NCBI GenBank assembly: GCA_963751355.1
Contig: CAVVVS010000122.1
Location: forward strand, 1 to 64,000
Reading direction: 5' to 3'
DNA: 64,000 nucleotides
Source: CAVVVS01 sp963751355
GTDB taxonomy: Bacteria > Bacteroidota > Ignavibacteria > Ignavibacteriales > Ignavibacteriaceae
The number at the start of each line of letters is the position of its first letter. Positions within the stretch are counted from its first letter, which is position 1. Both the position numbers and the translations under genes were made by a program. Shown piece after piece: positions 16,691-25,943 of this stretch. The notes beneath the pieces were generated by a model. That model had not been told where the DNA came from. It did no database searches and was given only the letters and a program-made list of their open reading frames with translations.

Positions 16691-18364
16691 CTGAGAGATT
16701 ACTATAATGTACAGTATACTCAAATCCGGGATTCAGGAAAGAAAAATAAAATTCATATTAAAATTATACGATCTATTTTTATAGCAGTCTCTTTTTCTTT
16801 CATATTTTCGGCATCGCTTCGGGCACAAATATCGCCCGGAGATTTAACTACAGCGCATGCAAAATATGAAGGAATGAGTAATTGCACAAAGTGTCATGAG
16901 CTTGGTAAAAAGGTTCAGGCATCGAAATGTTTGGACTGCCACACAGAAATAAAACAGTTGATTTCCACGGGAACCGGATATCATGCAAACAATGAAGTAA
17001 AAAGTAAGAATTGCTGGAATTGCCACAGTGAACACCATGGCAGAAATTTCGAGATAATTCACTTTAATGAGAAAAACTTTGATCATGAAATTACCGGCTT
17101 CAAGCTTGAAGGAAAACATTCTAGTATAAAATGTAATGAATGTCATCAATCAAAGTTTATTACAAATAATATATTCAAAAAAAGAAAAGGAACATTCTTA
17201 GGCTTAAGTAAAAAATGCGTTTCATGCCACGAAGATGTTCATCAAAAAACTCTTGGAGAAAATTGCGCTTCGTGCCACAATACAGCAAAGTTTAAACCGG
17301 CGGTCTTGTTCAATCATAATAATGCAAAATTTAAATTAACCGGCGCGCATAAAAATGTCCAATGTTCGAAATGTCATATTAAGAAAAGGTTAAATGGAAA
17401 AGAATTCCAAAAATTTACAGGTCTTCAATTTAAGAATTGCACTCCCTGTCATCGCGATGTGCATAATGGAAAATTCGGAGATAAATGTACAAACTGTCAT
17501 AATGATAATTCTTTTAAAGCATTGAAGAGAAATTCCTTTAATCATAATAAAACAAGATTTCCCCTGCATGGCGCTCATAAAAGGGTTCGGTGCGCTGATT
17601 GTCATGGAACCAGTTTGCTGACCAAACCAAAGTTTGCAAAGTGCACCGATTGTCATAAAGATAAACATTTCGGTGAGTTTACTGTTAATGGAGTGGTTAA
17701 GGATTGTAAAAATTGTCATTCTGAAGAGAGTTTTAAAATTACCCGTTTTACAATAGAAGATCATAATAAAGTTAAATTCAAATTAACCGGGGCACATTCG
17801 GCTGTTCCCTGTCAATTATGTCATTACAAAGAGGCAAAGAAACAATGGCACTTCAAACGGATAGGAACAAAGTGTATCGACTGTCATCAAAACGTTCATG
17901 GCTCTGAAATAACCGAAAAGTTTATACCGGATAATAATTGTTCAATTTGTCATTCGACTGAAGATTGGAAAAAAATATCTTTTAATCATAACCTTACAAA
18001 TTTCCGTCTAAGCGGAAAACATAAAACCGTAAGCTGCGGTGATTGTCATGAATTGAAATCAAAGACAGATAAAATATCATTCAAGTTCGCTTCTTTAAAG
18101 AAGGATTGCGTGACCTGTCATCGCGATGTTCATTTTGGACAATTTGATTCGGAACGGAATGGGAATTTACCTGTTTGCGAGAATTGCCACGGATATGATA
18201 ATTGGAAACCGGTAAAGTTTGATCATGAAAGGACAAAATTTTCTTTAAAAGGAGCACATGAAAAATTACTATGCTCAACCTGTCATAAGAAAGTAAAAGA
18301 AAACGGAAATATTTTTATTAAGTATAAACTAAAAGATTTCAAATGCGCATCCTGTCATTCATAA
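16691..18364 (+). CDS. Exported 20-heme c-type cytochrome (start codon uncertain)
   Basis: The clear reading frame from ATG 16874 (496 residues) holds 20 CXXCH sites, but it starts too late. Upstream in the same frame, without a stop back to about 16664, lies a typical signal peptide (IFIAVSFSFIF then SASLRAQ, about 16772-16827). No ATG, GTG or TTG is found in that frame. A CTG at 16691 behind CAGGAAAATATT is the best non-canonical start, and an ATG in another frame at 16707 would need a frameshift. The protein repeats a unit of two or three hemes with F.L.GAH or GKH plus an FNH/FDH histidine before the next site, the pattern of cytochrome c7/c3-like chains. It is periplasmic or surface-exposed. 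Its end overlaps the 37-heme gene by 22 nt, so the two are coupled. Confidence 0.85.
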   Translation: MRDYYNVQYTQIRDSGKKNKIHIKIIRSIFIAVSFSFIFSASLRAQISPGDLTTAHAKYEGMSNCTKCHELGKKVQASKCLDCHTEIKQLISTGTGYHANNEVKSKNCWNCHSEHHGRNFEIIHFNEKNFDHEITGFKLEGKHSSIKCNECHQSKFITNNIFKKRKGTFLGLSKKCVSCHEDVHQKTLGENCASCHNTAKFKPAVLFNHNNAKFKLTGAHKNVQCSKCHIKKRLNGKEFQKFTGLQFKNCTPCHRDVHNGKFGDKCTNCHNDNSFKALKRNSFNHNKTRFPLHGAHKRVRCADCHGTSLLTKPKFAKCTDCHKDKHFGEFTVNGVVKDCKNCHSEESFKITRFTIEDHNKVKFKLTGAHSAVPCQLCHYKEAKKQWHFKRIGTKCIDCHQNVHGSEITEKFIPDNNCSICHSTEDWKKISFNHNLTNFRLSGKHKTVSCGDCHELKSKTDKISFKFASLKKDCVTCHRDVHFGQFDSERNGNLPVCENCHGYDNWKPVKFDHERTKFSLKGAHEKLLCSTCHKKVKENGNIFIKYKLKDFKCASCHS

Positions 18365-21096
18365 TATTTTTGATGCTAGGAGTTAGCAGTATTTTCCCTC
18401 AATCTCCCCATGGTGATAAGTTGAAAAAAGACTGCTCTTTTTGTCATGAGTCCACAAACTGGAAAATAATTCCGAAGAAAATAAAATTCGATCACAATAC
18501 AGAAACATCATTTAAATTAACCGGACAGCATGCAGCGGTTAGCTGTCAATCATGCCACAAGAGTTTGATTTTTTCACAGGTAAAGAGTTCTTGTAATTCC
18601 TGCCATGAAGATGTCCATCAAAATTCACTGGGACCTGATTGCGCTAAATGTCATACACCTTCAACCTGGATTGTTTCGAACATTGTACAGATTCATCAAA
18701 ACAGCCGTTTCCCTCTTATCGGGGTTCATCTGAATCTGGATTGCCAAAGCTGCCATTCCGGGTATTCAAATTTGTATTTTCCTCCTCAGAGCATTTCTTG
18801 TTTTAGCTGTCATGCAAAGCAATATTATGCGACTACTTCTCCCAACCATGCTCAAGCAAACTTTTCAACGAATTGCGGGGACTGTCACAGTATTACAAGT
18901 TTCGACTGGGGAGCACAAAATATTGATCATAGTTTCTTTCCACTGGTCGGAGGGCATAATATTTCAAATTGTTTTAGCTGCCATAAACAAGGAAGTAATT
19001 TTAAAGGTTTGACTACGGCTTGTTATCCTTGCCATACACAAAATTATATGGCAGCAAAAAATCCCGACCATGTTCAGGCCAAATTTCCTACTACTTGTCA
19101 GGATTGCCACAATATATATAGTTTTAACCAAGCAAACTTTGATCACAGTAAAACAGGATTTGCTTTAACCGGCGCTCATGCATCAGTAACCTGTCAGAGC
19201 TGTCATAAAACAGGTTATACGAATACCCCGGCTGATTGTTATTCATGCCACAGTCAGGATTATGCAAACACGACTGATCCAAATCATGCGGCGCAGAATT
19301 TTCCTCATGATTGTACTCAGTGTCATTCAACCACAAACTGGGGAGATGCAAACTTTGATCACAGTACAACGGGATTTGCACTGACCGGCGCCCATGCATC
19401 GGTAACCTGCCAGAGCTGTCATAAAACAGGTTATACAAATACCTCGGCTGATTGTTATTCATGCCACAGTCAGGATTATGCAAATACGACTGATCCCAAT
19501 CATGCAGCGCAGAATTTTCCTCATGATTGTACCCAGTGTCATTCAACCACAAGCTGGGGAGATGCAAATTTTGATCACAGTACAACGGGATTTGTACTGA
19601 CCGGGGCTCATACTTCGACAACCTGTCAATCGTGTCATACATCAGGTTATACAAATACACCTATGGCATGTTTTAGCTGTCATCAATCGAATTATCAAGC
19701 AGCGACAAATCCAAATCATCCGGCAGCAGGATTGCCACATACCTGTCAGGATTGTCATAACACAACAACATTTAATCAGTCGACGTTTAACCATACAACG
19801 ACTGGTTTTACTCTAACCGGTGCACATGTTTCTTTGGCTTGTTCATCATGTCATAAAGGAACTGTTACAGGTTTAACACCGGACTGCTATTCATGCCACA
19901 GTCAGGATTATGCAAATACGCCTGATCCAAATCATGCGGCGCAGAATTTTTCTCATGATTGTACCCAGTGTCATTCAACCACAAGCTGGGGAGATGCAAA
20001 CTTTGATCACAGTACAACGGGATTTGCACTGACCGGCGCTCATGCATCAGTAACCTGCCAGAGCTGTCATAAAACCGGTTATACAAATACATCGACTGAT
20101 TGTTATTCATGCCACAGTCAGGATTATGCAAACACGACTGACCCAAATCATGCAGTGCAGAATTTTCCTCATGATTGTACCCAGTGTCATTCAACCACAA
20201 GCTGGGGAGATGCAAACTTTGATCACAGTACTACGGGATTTGCACTAACCGGTGCTCATACTACAACTACCTGTCAGTCGTGTCATACATCAGGTTATAC
20301 AAATACACCTACGGCATGTTTTAGCTGTCATAAATCGAATTATCAAGCAGCGACAAATCCAAATCATCCGGCAGCAGGATTGCCGCATACCTGTCAGGAT
20401 TGCCATAACACAACAACATTTAATCAATCAACATTTAACCACACAACGACTGGTTTTACTCTAACCGGTGCACATGTTTCTTTGGCTTGTTCATCATGTC
20501 ATAAAGGAACTGTTACAGGCTTAACACCGGACTGCTATTCATGCCACAGCCAGGATTATGCAAACACTACTGACCCAAATCACGCGGCACAAAATTTCCC
20601 GCATGATTGTACTCAGTGTCATTCAACCACAAGCTGGGGAGATGCAAACTTTGATCACAGTACAACAGGATTTGCACTGACCGGTGCTCATGCTGCGGTT
20701 ACTTGCCAGTCATGTCATGCTTCAGGTTATACTAATACACCAACTGCTTGCATTAGCTGTCATCAAAATGATTTTAATGGAACAACTAATCCTGCACATA
20801 AATCAGCAGGTTTTCCGACAGCATGTGAACAATGCCATACAACAACAGCCTGGCAGCCGTCTACTTTTAATCATGATGCATCCTATTTCCCCATCTATTC
20901 AGGCAGCCACGCCGGGAGATGGAATTTGTGTGCAGATTGTCATTCAACGGCTTCAAATTTTTCGTCTTTCACCTGTATTACCTGTCATGAGCACAGCCAG
21001 GCGAATACCGATTCTCATCATTCAGGCGTACGAAATTATGTTTACAGCGCAACATCATGTTACAGTTGTCATCCTACCGGTCGTGCCGGTGATTAG
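18343..21096 (+). CDS. Giant 37-heme c-type cytochrome with tandem three-heme repeats
   Basis: A 917-residue exported protein with a signal peptide (about 1-20, ending FPQ) and 37 CXXCH sites by direct count. After an N-terminal part related in style to the preceding 20-heme protein, residues about 266-841 consist of eight units of exactly 72 residues. Each unit opens with F(D/N)H.TTGF.LTGAH and carries three hemes in the spacing C..CH-10-C..CH-20-C..CH. The FDH and GAH histidines are the likely distal ligands. The units follow the order A-A-B-C-A-B-C-A'. The last units end in a divergent C-terminal cap with four or so further hemes. At one heme per 25 residues it is a dense wire-like cytochrome. 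With the 20-heme protein and the barrel gene downstream it may form an outer-membrane electron conduit. No CTD for T9SS and no membrane anchor are seen. Confidence 0.93.
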   Translation: MRILSFIIFLMLGVSSIFPQSPHGDKLKKDCSFCHESTNWKIIPKKIKFDHNTETSFKLTGQHAAVSCQSCHKSLIFSQVKSSCNSCHEDVHQNSLGPDCAKCHTPSTWIVSNIVQIHQNSRFPLIGVHLNLDCQSCHSGYSNLYFPPQSISCFSCHAKQYYATTSPNHAQANFSTNCGDCHSITSFDWGAQNIDHSFFPLVGGHNISNCFSCHKQGSNFKGLTTACYPCHTQNYMAAKNPDHVQAKFPTTCQDCHNIYSFNQANFDHSKTGFALTGAHASVTCQSCHKTGYTNTPADCYSCHSQDYANTTDPNHAAQNFPHDCTQCHSTTNWGDANFDHSTTGFALTGAHASVTCQSCHKTGYTNTSADCYSCHSQDYANTTDPNHAAQNFPHDCTQCHSTTSWGDANFDHSTTGFVLTGAHTSTTCQSCHTSGYTNTPMACFSCHQSNYQAATNPNHPAAGLPHTCQDCHNTTTFNQSTFNHTTTGFTLTGAHVSLACSSCHKGTVTGLTPDCYSCHSQDYANTPDPNHAAQNFSHDCTQCHSTTSWGDANFDHSTTGFALTGAHASVTCQSCHKTGYTNTSTDCYSCHSQDYANTTDPNHAVQNFPHDCTQCHSTTSWGDANFDHSTTGFALTGAHTTTTCQSCHTSGYTNTPTACFSCHKSNYQAATNPNHPAAGLPHTCQDCHNTTTFNQSTFNHTTTGFTLTGAHVSLACSSCHKGTVTGLTPDCYSCHSQDYANTTDPNHAAQNFPHDCTQCHSTTSWGDANFDHSTTGFALTGAHAAVTCQSCHASGYTNTPTACISCHQNDFNGTTNPAHKSAGFPTACEQCHTTTAWQPSTFNHDASYFPIYSGSHAGRWNLCADCHSTASNFSSFTCITCHEHSQANTDSHHSGVRNYVYSATSCYSCHPTGRAGD
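19138..20865 (+). repeat. Eight in-frame tandem repeats of 216 bp in the 37-heme gene
   Basis: Copies begin at 19138, 19354, 19570, 19786, 20002, 20218, 20434 and 20650; the GATCACAG or CATACAAC phase marker recurs at exactly 216 bp. The block of units 2-4 (19354-20001) reappears as units 5-7 (20002-20649), giving a 648-bp higher-order duplication. Codons differ mostly at silent positions. Confidence 0.95.
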
Positions 21097-21111
21097 ATAA
21101 TATTTTGGTCT

Positions 21112-22749
21112 ATGAATATGAACAAAAATTTTCTTAAAATATTTTCGTTTTTTGCTTTTTTGCTTTTGTTCAGCAATTTGGGTCTTGCACAAAACACAAA
21201 ATTCAAAAAAAAGAAGGGGATAATATCTTACATTACTTCGCAGAATATTTATGTAAGATTCGAGAGTACCGATGAAATAGCAGCAGGAGACACGGTATTT
21301 ATTGTGCACCGGGGAAAAATAACTCCTGTCATGGTAATTAAATTTTTATCATCCAACTCATGTTCGGGTCAAAAAATCGGAAATGTAAATCTGAAAGTAG
21401 GTAACAATGTTTTTATATGGGTTAAGGATAACAATTTAAAAAAATTAACAAAAGAAAATGCAAAAACTGTTAAGGATACACTTGATGAGCAAAAAGGTGA
21501 CCAACCTGCTGCTAAAAAAGACAATTTTAAAATTCCCAAATACAAACCCAACTTTTACGGCAGCCTGACCGCAAATTCCTTCTCAAATTTTGCAAATTAT
21601 CAGAACAGCAGGGGGCTTCAAAGATGGAGATATTCATTAAATATAAGCGCGGAAAATATAGGAGGAACGCCTTTTTATTTATCTAATTATATGAATTTCT
21701 CTTATTTAACCACCGAATGGAACGATGTAAAAGCTAATGTTTTTAATAATCTTAAAATTTATGATTTATCTCTCGGATATAAAACCAACGGGTTTAGTGC
21801 TTGGTTAGGAAGACATATCAATTATAATATTTCAAATGCAGGACCTGTTGACGGGTTACAACTGGAGAAGAAAATTGGAAATTTTGCAATAGGTGGTGTT
21901 GCAGGTTCAAGACCGGATTTTTACAGCATGGGTTTTAACTTTAACTTTTTGGAATACGGAGCTTATATTAACAGAACCGATACTCTTACTAACGGGCTTA
22001 TGAAAAATACAATTGCATTTTTTCAACAAACAAATCATAAGAAAACAGATCGGCGGTTCCTTTATTTTCAGCATAATAGTAATATAATAAGTGACCTGTA
22101 TTTATTCTTTTCAACGGAAGTTGATCTTTATAAGACGGAACAACACATAGCAAAAAATGATTTTTCGTTGACCAGCTTATTTCTTTCAACACAATACAGA
22201 CCTGTGCAGAGTTTTTCTGTCAACTTATCCTATGACGCACGTCGAAGTGTTATTTATTATGAAACGTTTAAAAGTTTAATTGACAGCCTTTTTCAAAATC
22301 AAATGAGGCAGGGACTCCGTTTGGGATTTTTTATAAGACCGTTTACGGGAACATTTATTAATTTAAACGGCGGTTATAGTTTTCAAAAAGGGGACATCAA
22401 ACCGTCAAAAAATTTCCATATTTCCGTTACTCAATCTGAAATACCCATGGTTGATATCTCTGCAACTATTTCATTCAACCGTATATTCAGCAATTACCAG
22501 GACGGCAGTGTTTACGGAATTACACTAACTAAATTTATTCCTTTTAATATAACTACCATATCTCTCGGGTATTCCAAACTTTTTTATCATTTCGGAAGCT
22601 TTGCTCATGATTTAGATCAAAAAGTCTTAACTGCTCAAATTACAACCAGACTTTTTAGCCCGTTATTTTTTAACATCTATTATGAGGGTGAATTTGAGGG
22701 AAAAACAACTTACGGGAGAATTATGAGCGGGTTTAATTACAGGTTTTAA
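21112..22749 (+). CDS. Outer-membrane beta-barrel protein of the multiheme locus
   Basis: A 545-residue exported protein with a signal peptide (about 1-26, ending GLAQ). It has an N-terminal soluble domain (about 30-105, including IYVRFESTDEIAAGDTVFIV), a charged linker, and a long region of alternating strands from about residue 145 (YGSLTANSFSNF) to the C-terminus NYRF. The final aromatic residue is typical of outer-membrane barrels. I do not recognise the family. It begins 15 bp after the 37-heme gene, the position in which porin-cytochrome conduits encode their barrel. A role as the sheath through which the heme chain crosses the outer membrane is inferred from this context only. No heme motif is present in it. 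Confidence 0.75.
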   Translation: MNMNKNFLKIFSFFAFLLLFSNLGLAQNTKFKKKKGIISYITSQNIYVRFESTDEIAAGDTVFIVHRGKITPVMVIKFLSSNSCSGQKIGNVNLKVGNNVFIWVKDNNLKKLTKENAKTVKDTLDEQKGDQPAAKKDNFKIPKYKPNFYGSLTANSFSNFANYQNSRGLQRWRYSLNISAENIGGTPFYLSNYMNFSYLTTEWNDVKANVFNNLKIYDLSLGYKTNGFSAWLGRHINYNISNAGPVDGLQLEKKIGNFAIGGVAGSRPDFYSMGFNFNFLEYGAYINRTDTLTNGLMKNTIAFFQQTNHKKTDRRFLYFQHNSNIISDLYLFFSTEVDLYKTEQHIAKNDFSLTSLFLSTQYRPVQSFSVNLSYDARRSVIYYETFKSLIDSLFQNQMRQGLRLGFFIRPFTGTFINLNGGYSFQKGDIKPSKNFHISVTQSEIPMVDISATISFNRIFSNYQDGSVYGITLTKFIPFNITTISLGYSKLFYHFGSFAHDLDQKVLTAQITTRLFSPLFFNIYYEGEFEGKTTYGRIMSGFNYRF

Positions 22750-22826
22750 CCAGAAAATCAAAATTAACTTTTCGTAAAATATTTGACCGGTTCAATATTT
22801 ACTTGACTTTATCATAAGAGGTGGGA

Positions 22827-23456
22827 ATGAAAAGAATAAAACCGTTATATGTATATCTTTTATTAGTATTTTCTATTGTTGTAATTTTTTATTTTTTGTC
22901 TTTCAACAATTCCGCCGGATTAACTTCCGAAGGTTCTGCATCAGTTCTGCCCGATGTAAATATAAATGGAAGACAAATGCCTGAGGATTCAATACATAAG
23001 GGTTTGGAAAATCCTCTTTCCCCAAAACCTAATAAAAATAACGTGATGCCGGAAATCGTTAAGCATATGAATGAATTGAAGAAAGATTTAGATGCAAATC
23101 CAGGAGATACCTCGAATATAAGAGAATATGCAGATTTTTTAGCGTCAGCTCATCAGAGTGAAAAAGCACTTCAGTATTACGGAAAAATATTAAATATAGA
23201 TCCTGCAAGAATAGATATTCTAAACTCAATGGTATATTTATATTATTCAAATAAGAATTATGATACAGCAGAAAAATATCTTAAAAAAATAATATCGATA
23301 GATAAAAACAATGAAGATGCGATGTATAATCTTGGGGCAATTTATGCCAATGAGGGTAAAAAAGATAAGGCCAGACAATCCTGGGAAAATCTTATGAGGC
23401 TATATCCAAATTCTTCAATGGCGCAAAAAGCAGGTGAATCACTCAACCGCCTGTAG
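22827..23456 (+). CDS. Membrane-anchored TPR protein, paralog 1
   Basis: A 209-residue protein with one N-terminal membrane segment (about 7-25) and a periplasmic part holding about three TPR units (about 95-205). A low-complexity linker contains the segment MPEDSIHKGLENP and KNNVM. I take ATG 22827 behind AAGAGGTGGGA; an upstream GTG would add two residues. The arrangement resembles NrfG/CcmH-type TPR helpers of cytochrome c maturation and complex assembly. Since the gene closes the giant-cytochrome cluster, it may help to assemble those heme proteins. The next gene is a clear paralog with the same linker motif. Confidence 0.75.
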   Translation: MKRIKPLYVYLLLVFSIVVIFYFLSFNNSAGLTSEGSASVLPDVNINGRQMPEDSIHKGLENPLSPKPNKNNVMPEIVKHMNELKKDLDANPGDTSNIREYADFLASAHQSEKALQYYGKILNIDPARIDILNSMVYLYYSNKNYDTAEKYLKKIISIDKNNEDAMYNLGAIYANEGKKDKARQSWENLMRLYPNSSMAQKAGESLNRL

Positions 23457-23722
23457 TTCCATAAGTTATTAAATATAAATTCTGATTAGCGAATTGTATG
23501 CCTTTCCCGCAAAGAATTTCATTATTGAAAATAGTATATTTCCATAACTGAGAAATTAGAGCCGGTAATGAATATACATAATCAATTGCGGTTCAAAAAC
23601 AGTTGAAATTTCCTAGCGGCGAGAAGTTTTTCATTCAATGTTTGATGGTATAGAATCTGATATAAAAACAAAAAGTAATTGGTATAAATTAATTTGAGCC
23701 TAAGTTCAACAGGAGAGATCAT

Positions 23723-24334
23723 ATGAAAATCAAACCCTTATATATATATGCAATTGTAACTTTGATCGCTACGGCAGTAATCGTTTTTGTAGTGCTGCAG
23801 GATGATAATTCCGTAAAACAGGTAACTGCTTCGGCGGATATAATGAATAAGGAAATGCCTAAAGATAATATCCATAAAGGATTGACCAATCCAAATCAGC
23901 AAGCTCCCTCCAAAAATAATGTAATGGAGAATATCAAACACGAAATGGATATGATGAAAAAAGCCGTCGAAGAAAATCCGAAAGATACCTTAAAAATGAG
24001 GCAGTATGCGGATTTAATGGGAGCTGCACATCAAAAAGATGTTGCTGTTCAATACTACAATAAAATATTAAAGATTGATCCTAAAAGAACGGATATTATG
24101 TTCTCGCTTTCCTATGTGTATTATATGAACCATGATCTTGATAATGCCGAAAAAATGATGAAAAAAGTTTTAAACCGGGATAACTCTAATCTTCAAGCCT
24201 ATTACAATTTAGGTGTAATTGCCGCAACAAAGGGAGATAAAGACAAAGCAAAGGAAATTTGGAATAAGCTAATTAAGGATTACCCGAACTCCAAAGAAGC
24301 CGGTATTGCCAAATCTTCAATTAGCAGACTTTAA
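23723..24334 (+). CDS. Membrane-anchored TPR protein, paralog 2
   Basis: A 203-residue paralog of the preceding gene, with the same N-terminal KPLYIYA membrane start, the same linker (MPKDNIHKGLTNP, then KNNVM) and a TPR block (about 90-200). The closing pattern NLG.IAA.KGDKDKA is very similar in both. An AGGAGAGATC ribosome site precedes the ATG. The 266-bp gap between the two suggests an own promoter or a separate regulation. Function as an assembly chaperone for c-type cytochromes is inferred from the neighbourhood and TPR architecture; it has no catalytic motif. Confidence 0.75.
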   Translation: MKIKPLYIYAIVTLIATAVIVFVVLQDDNSVKQVTASADIMNKEMPKDNIHKGLTNPNQQAPSKNNVMENIKHEMDMMKKAVEENPKDTLKMRQYADLMGAAHQKDVAVQYYNKILKIDPKRTDIMFSLSYVYYMNHDLDNAEKMMKKVLNRDNSNLQAYYNLGVIAATKGDKDKAKEIWNKLIKDYPNSKEAGIAKSSISRL

Positions 24335-24668
24335 AAATGATAAGTCTGTACGAAAAATAATATTTCGGAAAATAGGACTGTCATGATCAGACACAAAGGC
24401 GTGGATTTGCCCCCGTGGAATAGTATTTTTTAGGAAGATAAGTATGAATAATTTTGATTCATTCCACGGGGTAAACCGATTTTTAATTTAATGGTAAATA
24501 CTCACAACAAATTAAGCAGTTTCATTCCCTTGTGAAAGATTGATACAAATCTGAAATAACATTCATAAAAATGAATTTTGACTGTAATTTTCAATCCTAT
24601 AAAAATAATATACTTTCCTAAATAGATAAATATTTTTTATCTTTACATTTCCAAATGAAGGATCATCA
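24335..24668. other. Intergenic region with long-spaced inverted repeat
   Basis: The arms CCCCGTGGAAT (24411-24421) and ATTCCACGGGG (24461-24471) are perfect 11-bp complements around 39 nt. The match extends imperfectly outward (GGATTTGC against GTAAACC). It could be a large hairpin ending the TPR transcript, or a remnant of a small mobile element. No gene is seen. Confidence 0.55.
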
Positions 24669-25733
24669 ATGTTCGAGTACGTCGGCGCATTACATATGCA
24701 TTCAAAATATTCGGATGGATCCGGGGAAGTTGATGAAATTGCAAAACTTGCCGATGAGGTGGGACTTGATTTCATAATACTTACCGATCACAATACTCTT
24801 CGTGCGTTACACGAAGGTTGCGAGGGATGGTACGGTAATACAATACTTTTGGTAGGCTGCGAGATAAACGATAAAGAAAACAAAAATCACTACCTTGCTT
24901 TTGGGATAAATGAAACTTACTCAACCCGGATATCCGCCAAAGAATATGTACGGAAAATAAAAGAGGCTGGCGGCATTGGATTTTTAGCACACCCGCATGA
25001 AAAACGAACTCTAATGGAAGAGCATCCACCTTATCCGTGGACAGAATGGAATACCGATGATTTTAACGGAATTGAGATATGGAACCACATGTCTGAATGG
25101 ATGGAAAATTTAACCGAAGAGAACAAGTATCAGTCATTTCTTCACCCTTTGAAATCTATTTCGGCTCCGCAAAAAATCACTTTGAAGTTATGGGACGATT
25201 TGAATCAAAAAAGAAAGGTAATCGGGATCGGAGGTATAGATGCACATGCGCACAAATATAATTTACTCGGTTTCTTTGAAGTGGAAATTTTCCCTTATAA
25301 AGTATTATTTAAATCTATTCGAACACATCTTCTTATCGATGAAGAAATAAAAAAAAGCAAGAGCAAGAAAAATATAGAGGAAACAAAGAACAAAATTTAC
25401 AATGCATTAAAAGATGGTAAATGTTTTTTTGCTAATGATTATCATGCCGATTCGAAGGGATTCAGGTTTTTTGCGGAATCCGGGGAAAAAATATTTAGTA
25501 TGGGTGACTGTATTGACGGGAAACCCAAAGTAAAATTAAAAGTAATGGTGCCTGTTGAAAAAGCGGAAATCAGATTAATTCGAAACGGCAAAATGATAGA
25601 TTCAGTGGAAGATAACAGCGCTGAATTTATTGTTAACAATAAAGGCGCATACCGGGTGGAAGTATATCTCTCCGGAAATGCCTGGATTTTTTCCAATCAT
25701 ATTAGAATAGGGTTGAGTAATCTTTCTAAGTAA
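24669..25733 (+). CDS. PHP-domain phosphoesterase family protein
   Basis: A 354-residue soluble protein. The N-terminal PHP domain shows the metal-binding motifs HMHSKYSDG (about residue 8), LTDHNTL, LVGCEIN, FLAHPHEK and GGIDAHAHK. Such domains hydrolyse phosphoesters of nucleic acids, nucleotides or sugars using two or three metal ions. The C-terminal quarter (about 270-354) is beta-rich and of unknown role. No signal peptide is evident. The gene stands alone and is convergent with a metallophosphoesterase gene. The exact substrate cannot be read from the sequence. Confidence 0.85.
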   Translation: MFEYVGALHMHSKYSDGSGEVDEIAKLADEVGLDFIILTDHNTLRALHEGCEGWYGNTILLVGCEINDKENKNHYLAFGINETYSTRISAKEYVRKIKEAGGIGFLAHPHEKRTLMEEHPPYPWTEWNTDDFNGIEIWNHMSEWMENLTEENKYQSFLHPLKSISAPQKITLKLWDDLNQKRKVIGIGGIDAHAHKYNLLGFFEVEIFPYKVLFKSIRTHLLIDEEIKKSKSKKNIEETKNKIYNALKDGKCFFANDYHADSKGFRFFAESGEKIFSMGDCIDGKPKVKLKVMVPVEKAEIRLIRNGKMIDSVEDNSAEFIVNNKGAYRVEVYLSGNAWIFSNHIRIGLSNLSK

Positions 25734-25943
25734 AATTGAGCTTCCCGGAGATTAAAAAAAGTAATGATGATTTTTAATTTTAAAAGTTATTAATCCAAAT
25801 CGCATAACTTTCATATCTTAATGTAAAAATAGCCAAATCGTAATTCGTTAATCCTTATCCTGAGATCAATAAATTTTGTCTCCAAGTTTGTTACCTAGTG
25901 TTTTATTATGCTCTGATAAATAAAATTTTACTTATCACTTTCT

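Noticed and set aside
16707..16784. Short frame with ATG 16707 as a separate small gene
   Set aside because: Only about 25 codons; more likely part of the start problem of the 20-heme gene than a gene.
19124..20215. Minus-strand frames inside the 37-heme gene (178 and 116 codons)
   Set aside because: They are shadows of the repeated heme codons on the plus strand; no ribosome site or protein character.
19138..20865. Regularly spaced repeats as a CRISPR array
   Set aside because: The unit is 216 bp, in frame and coding throughout, with no unique spacers.
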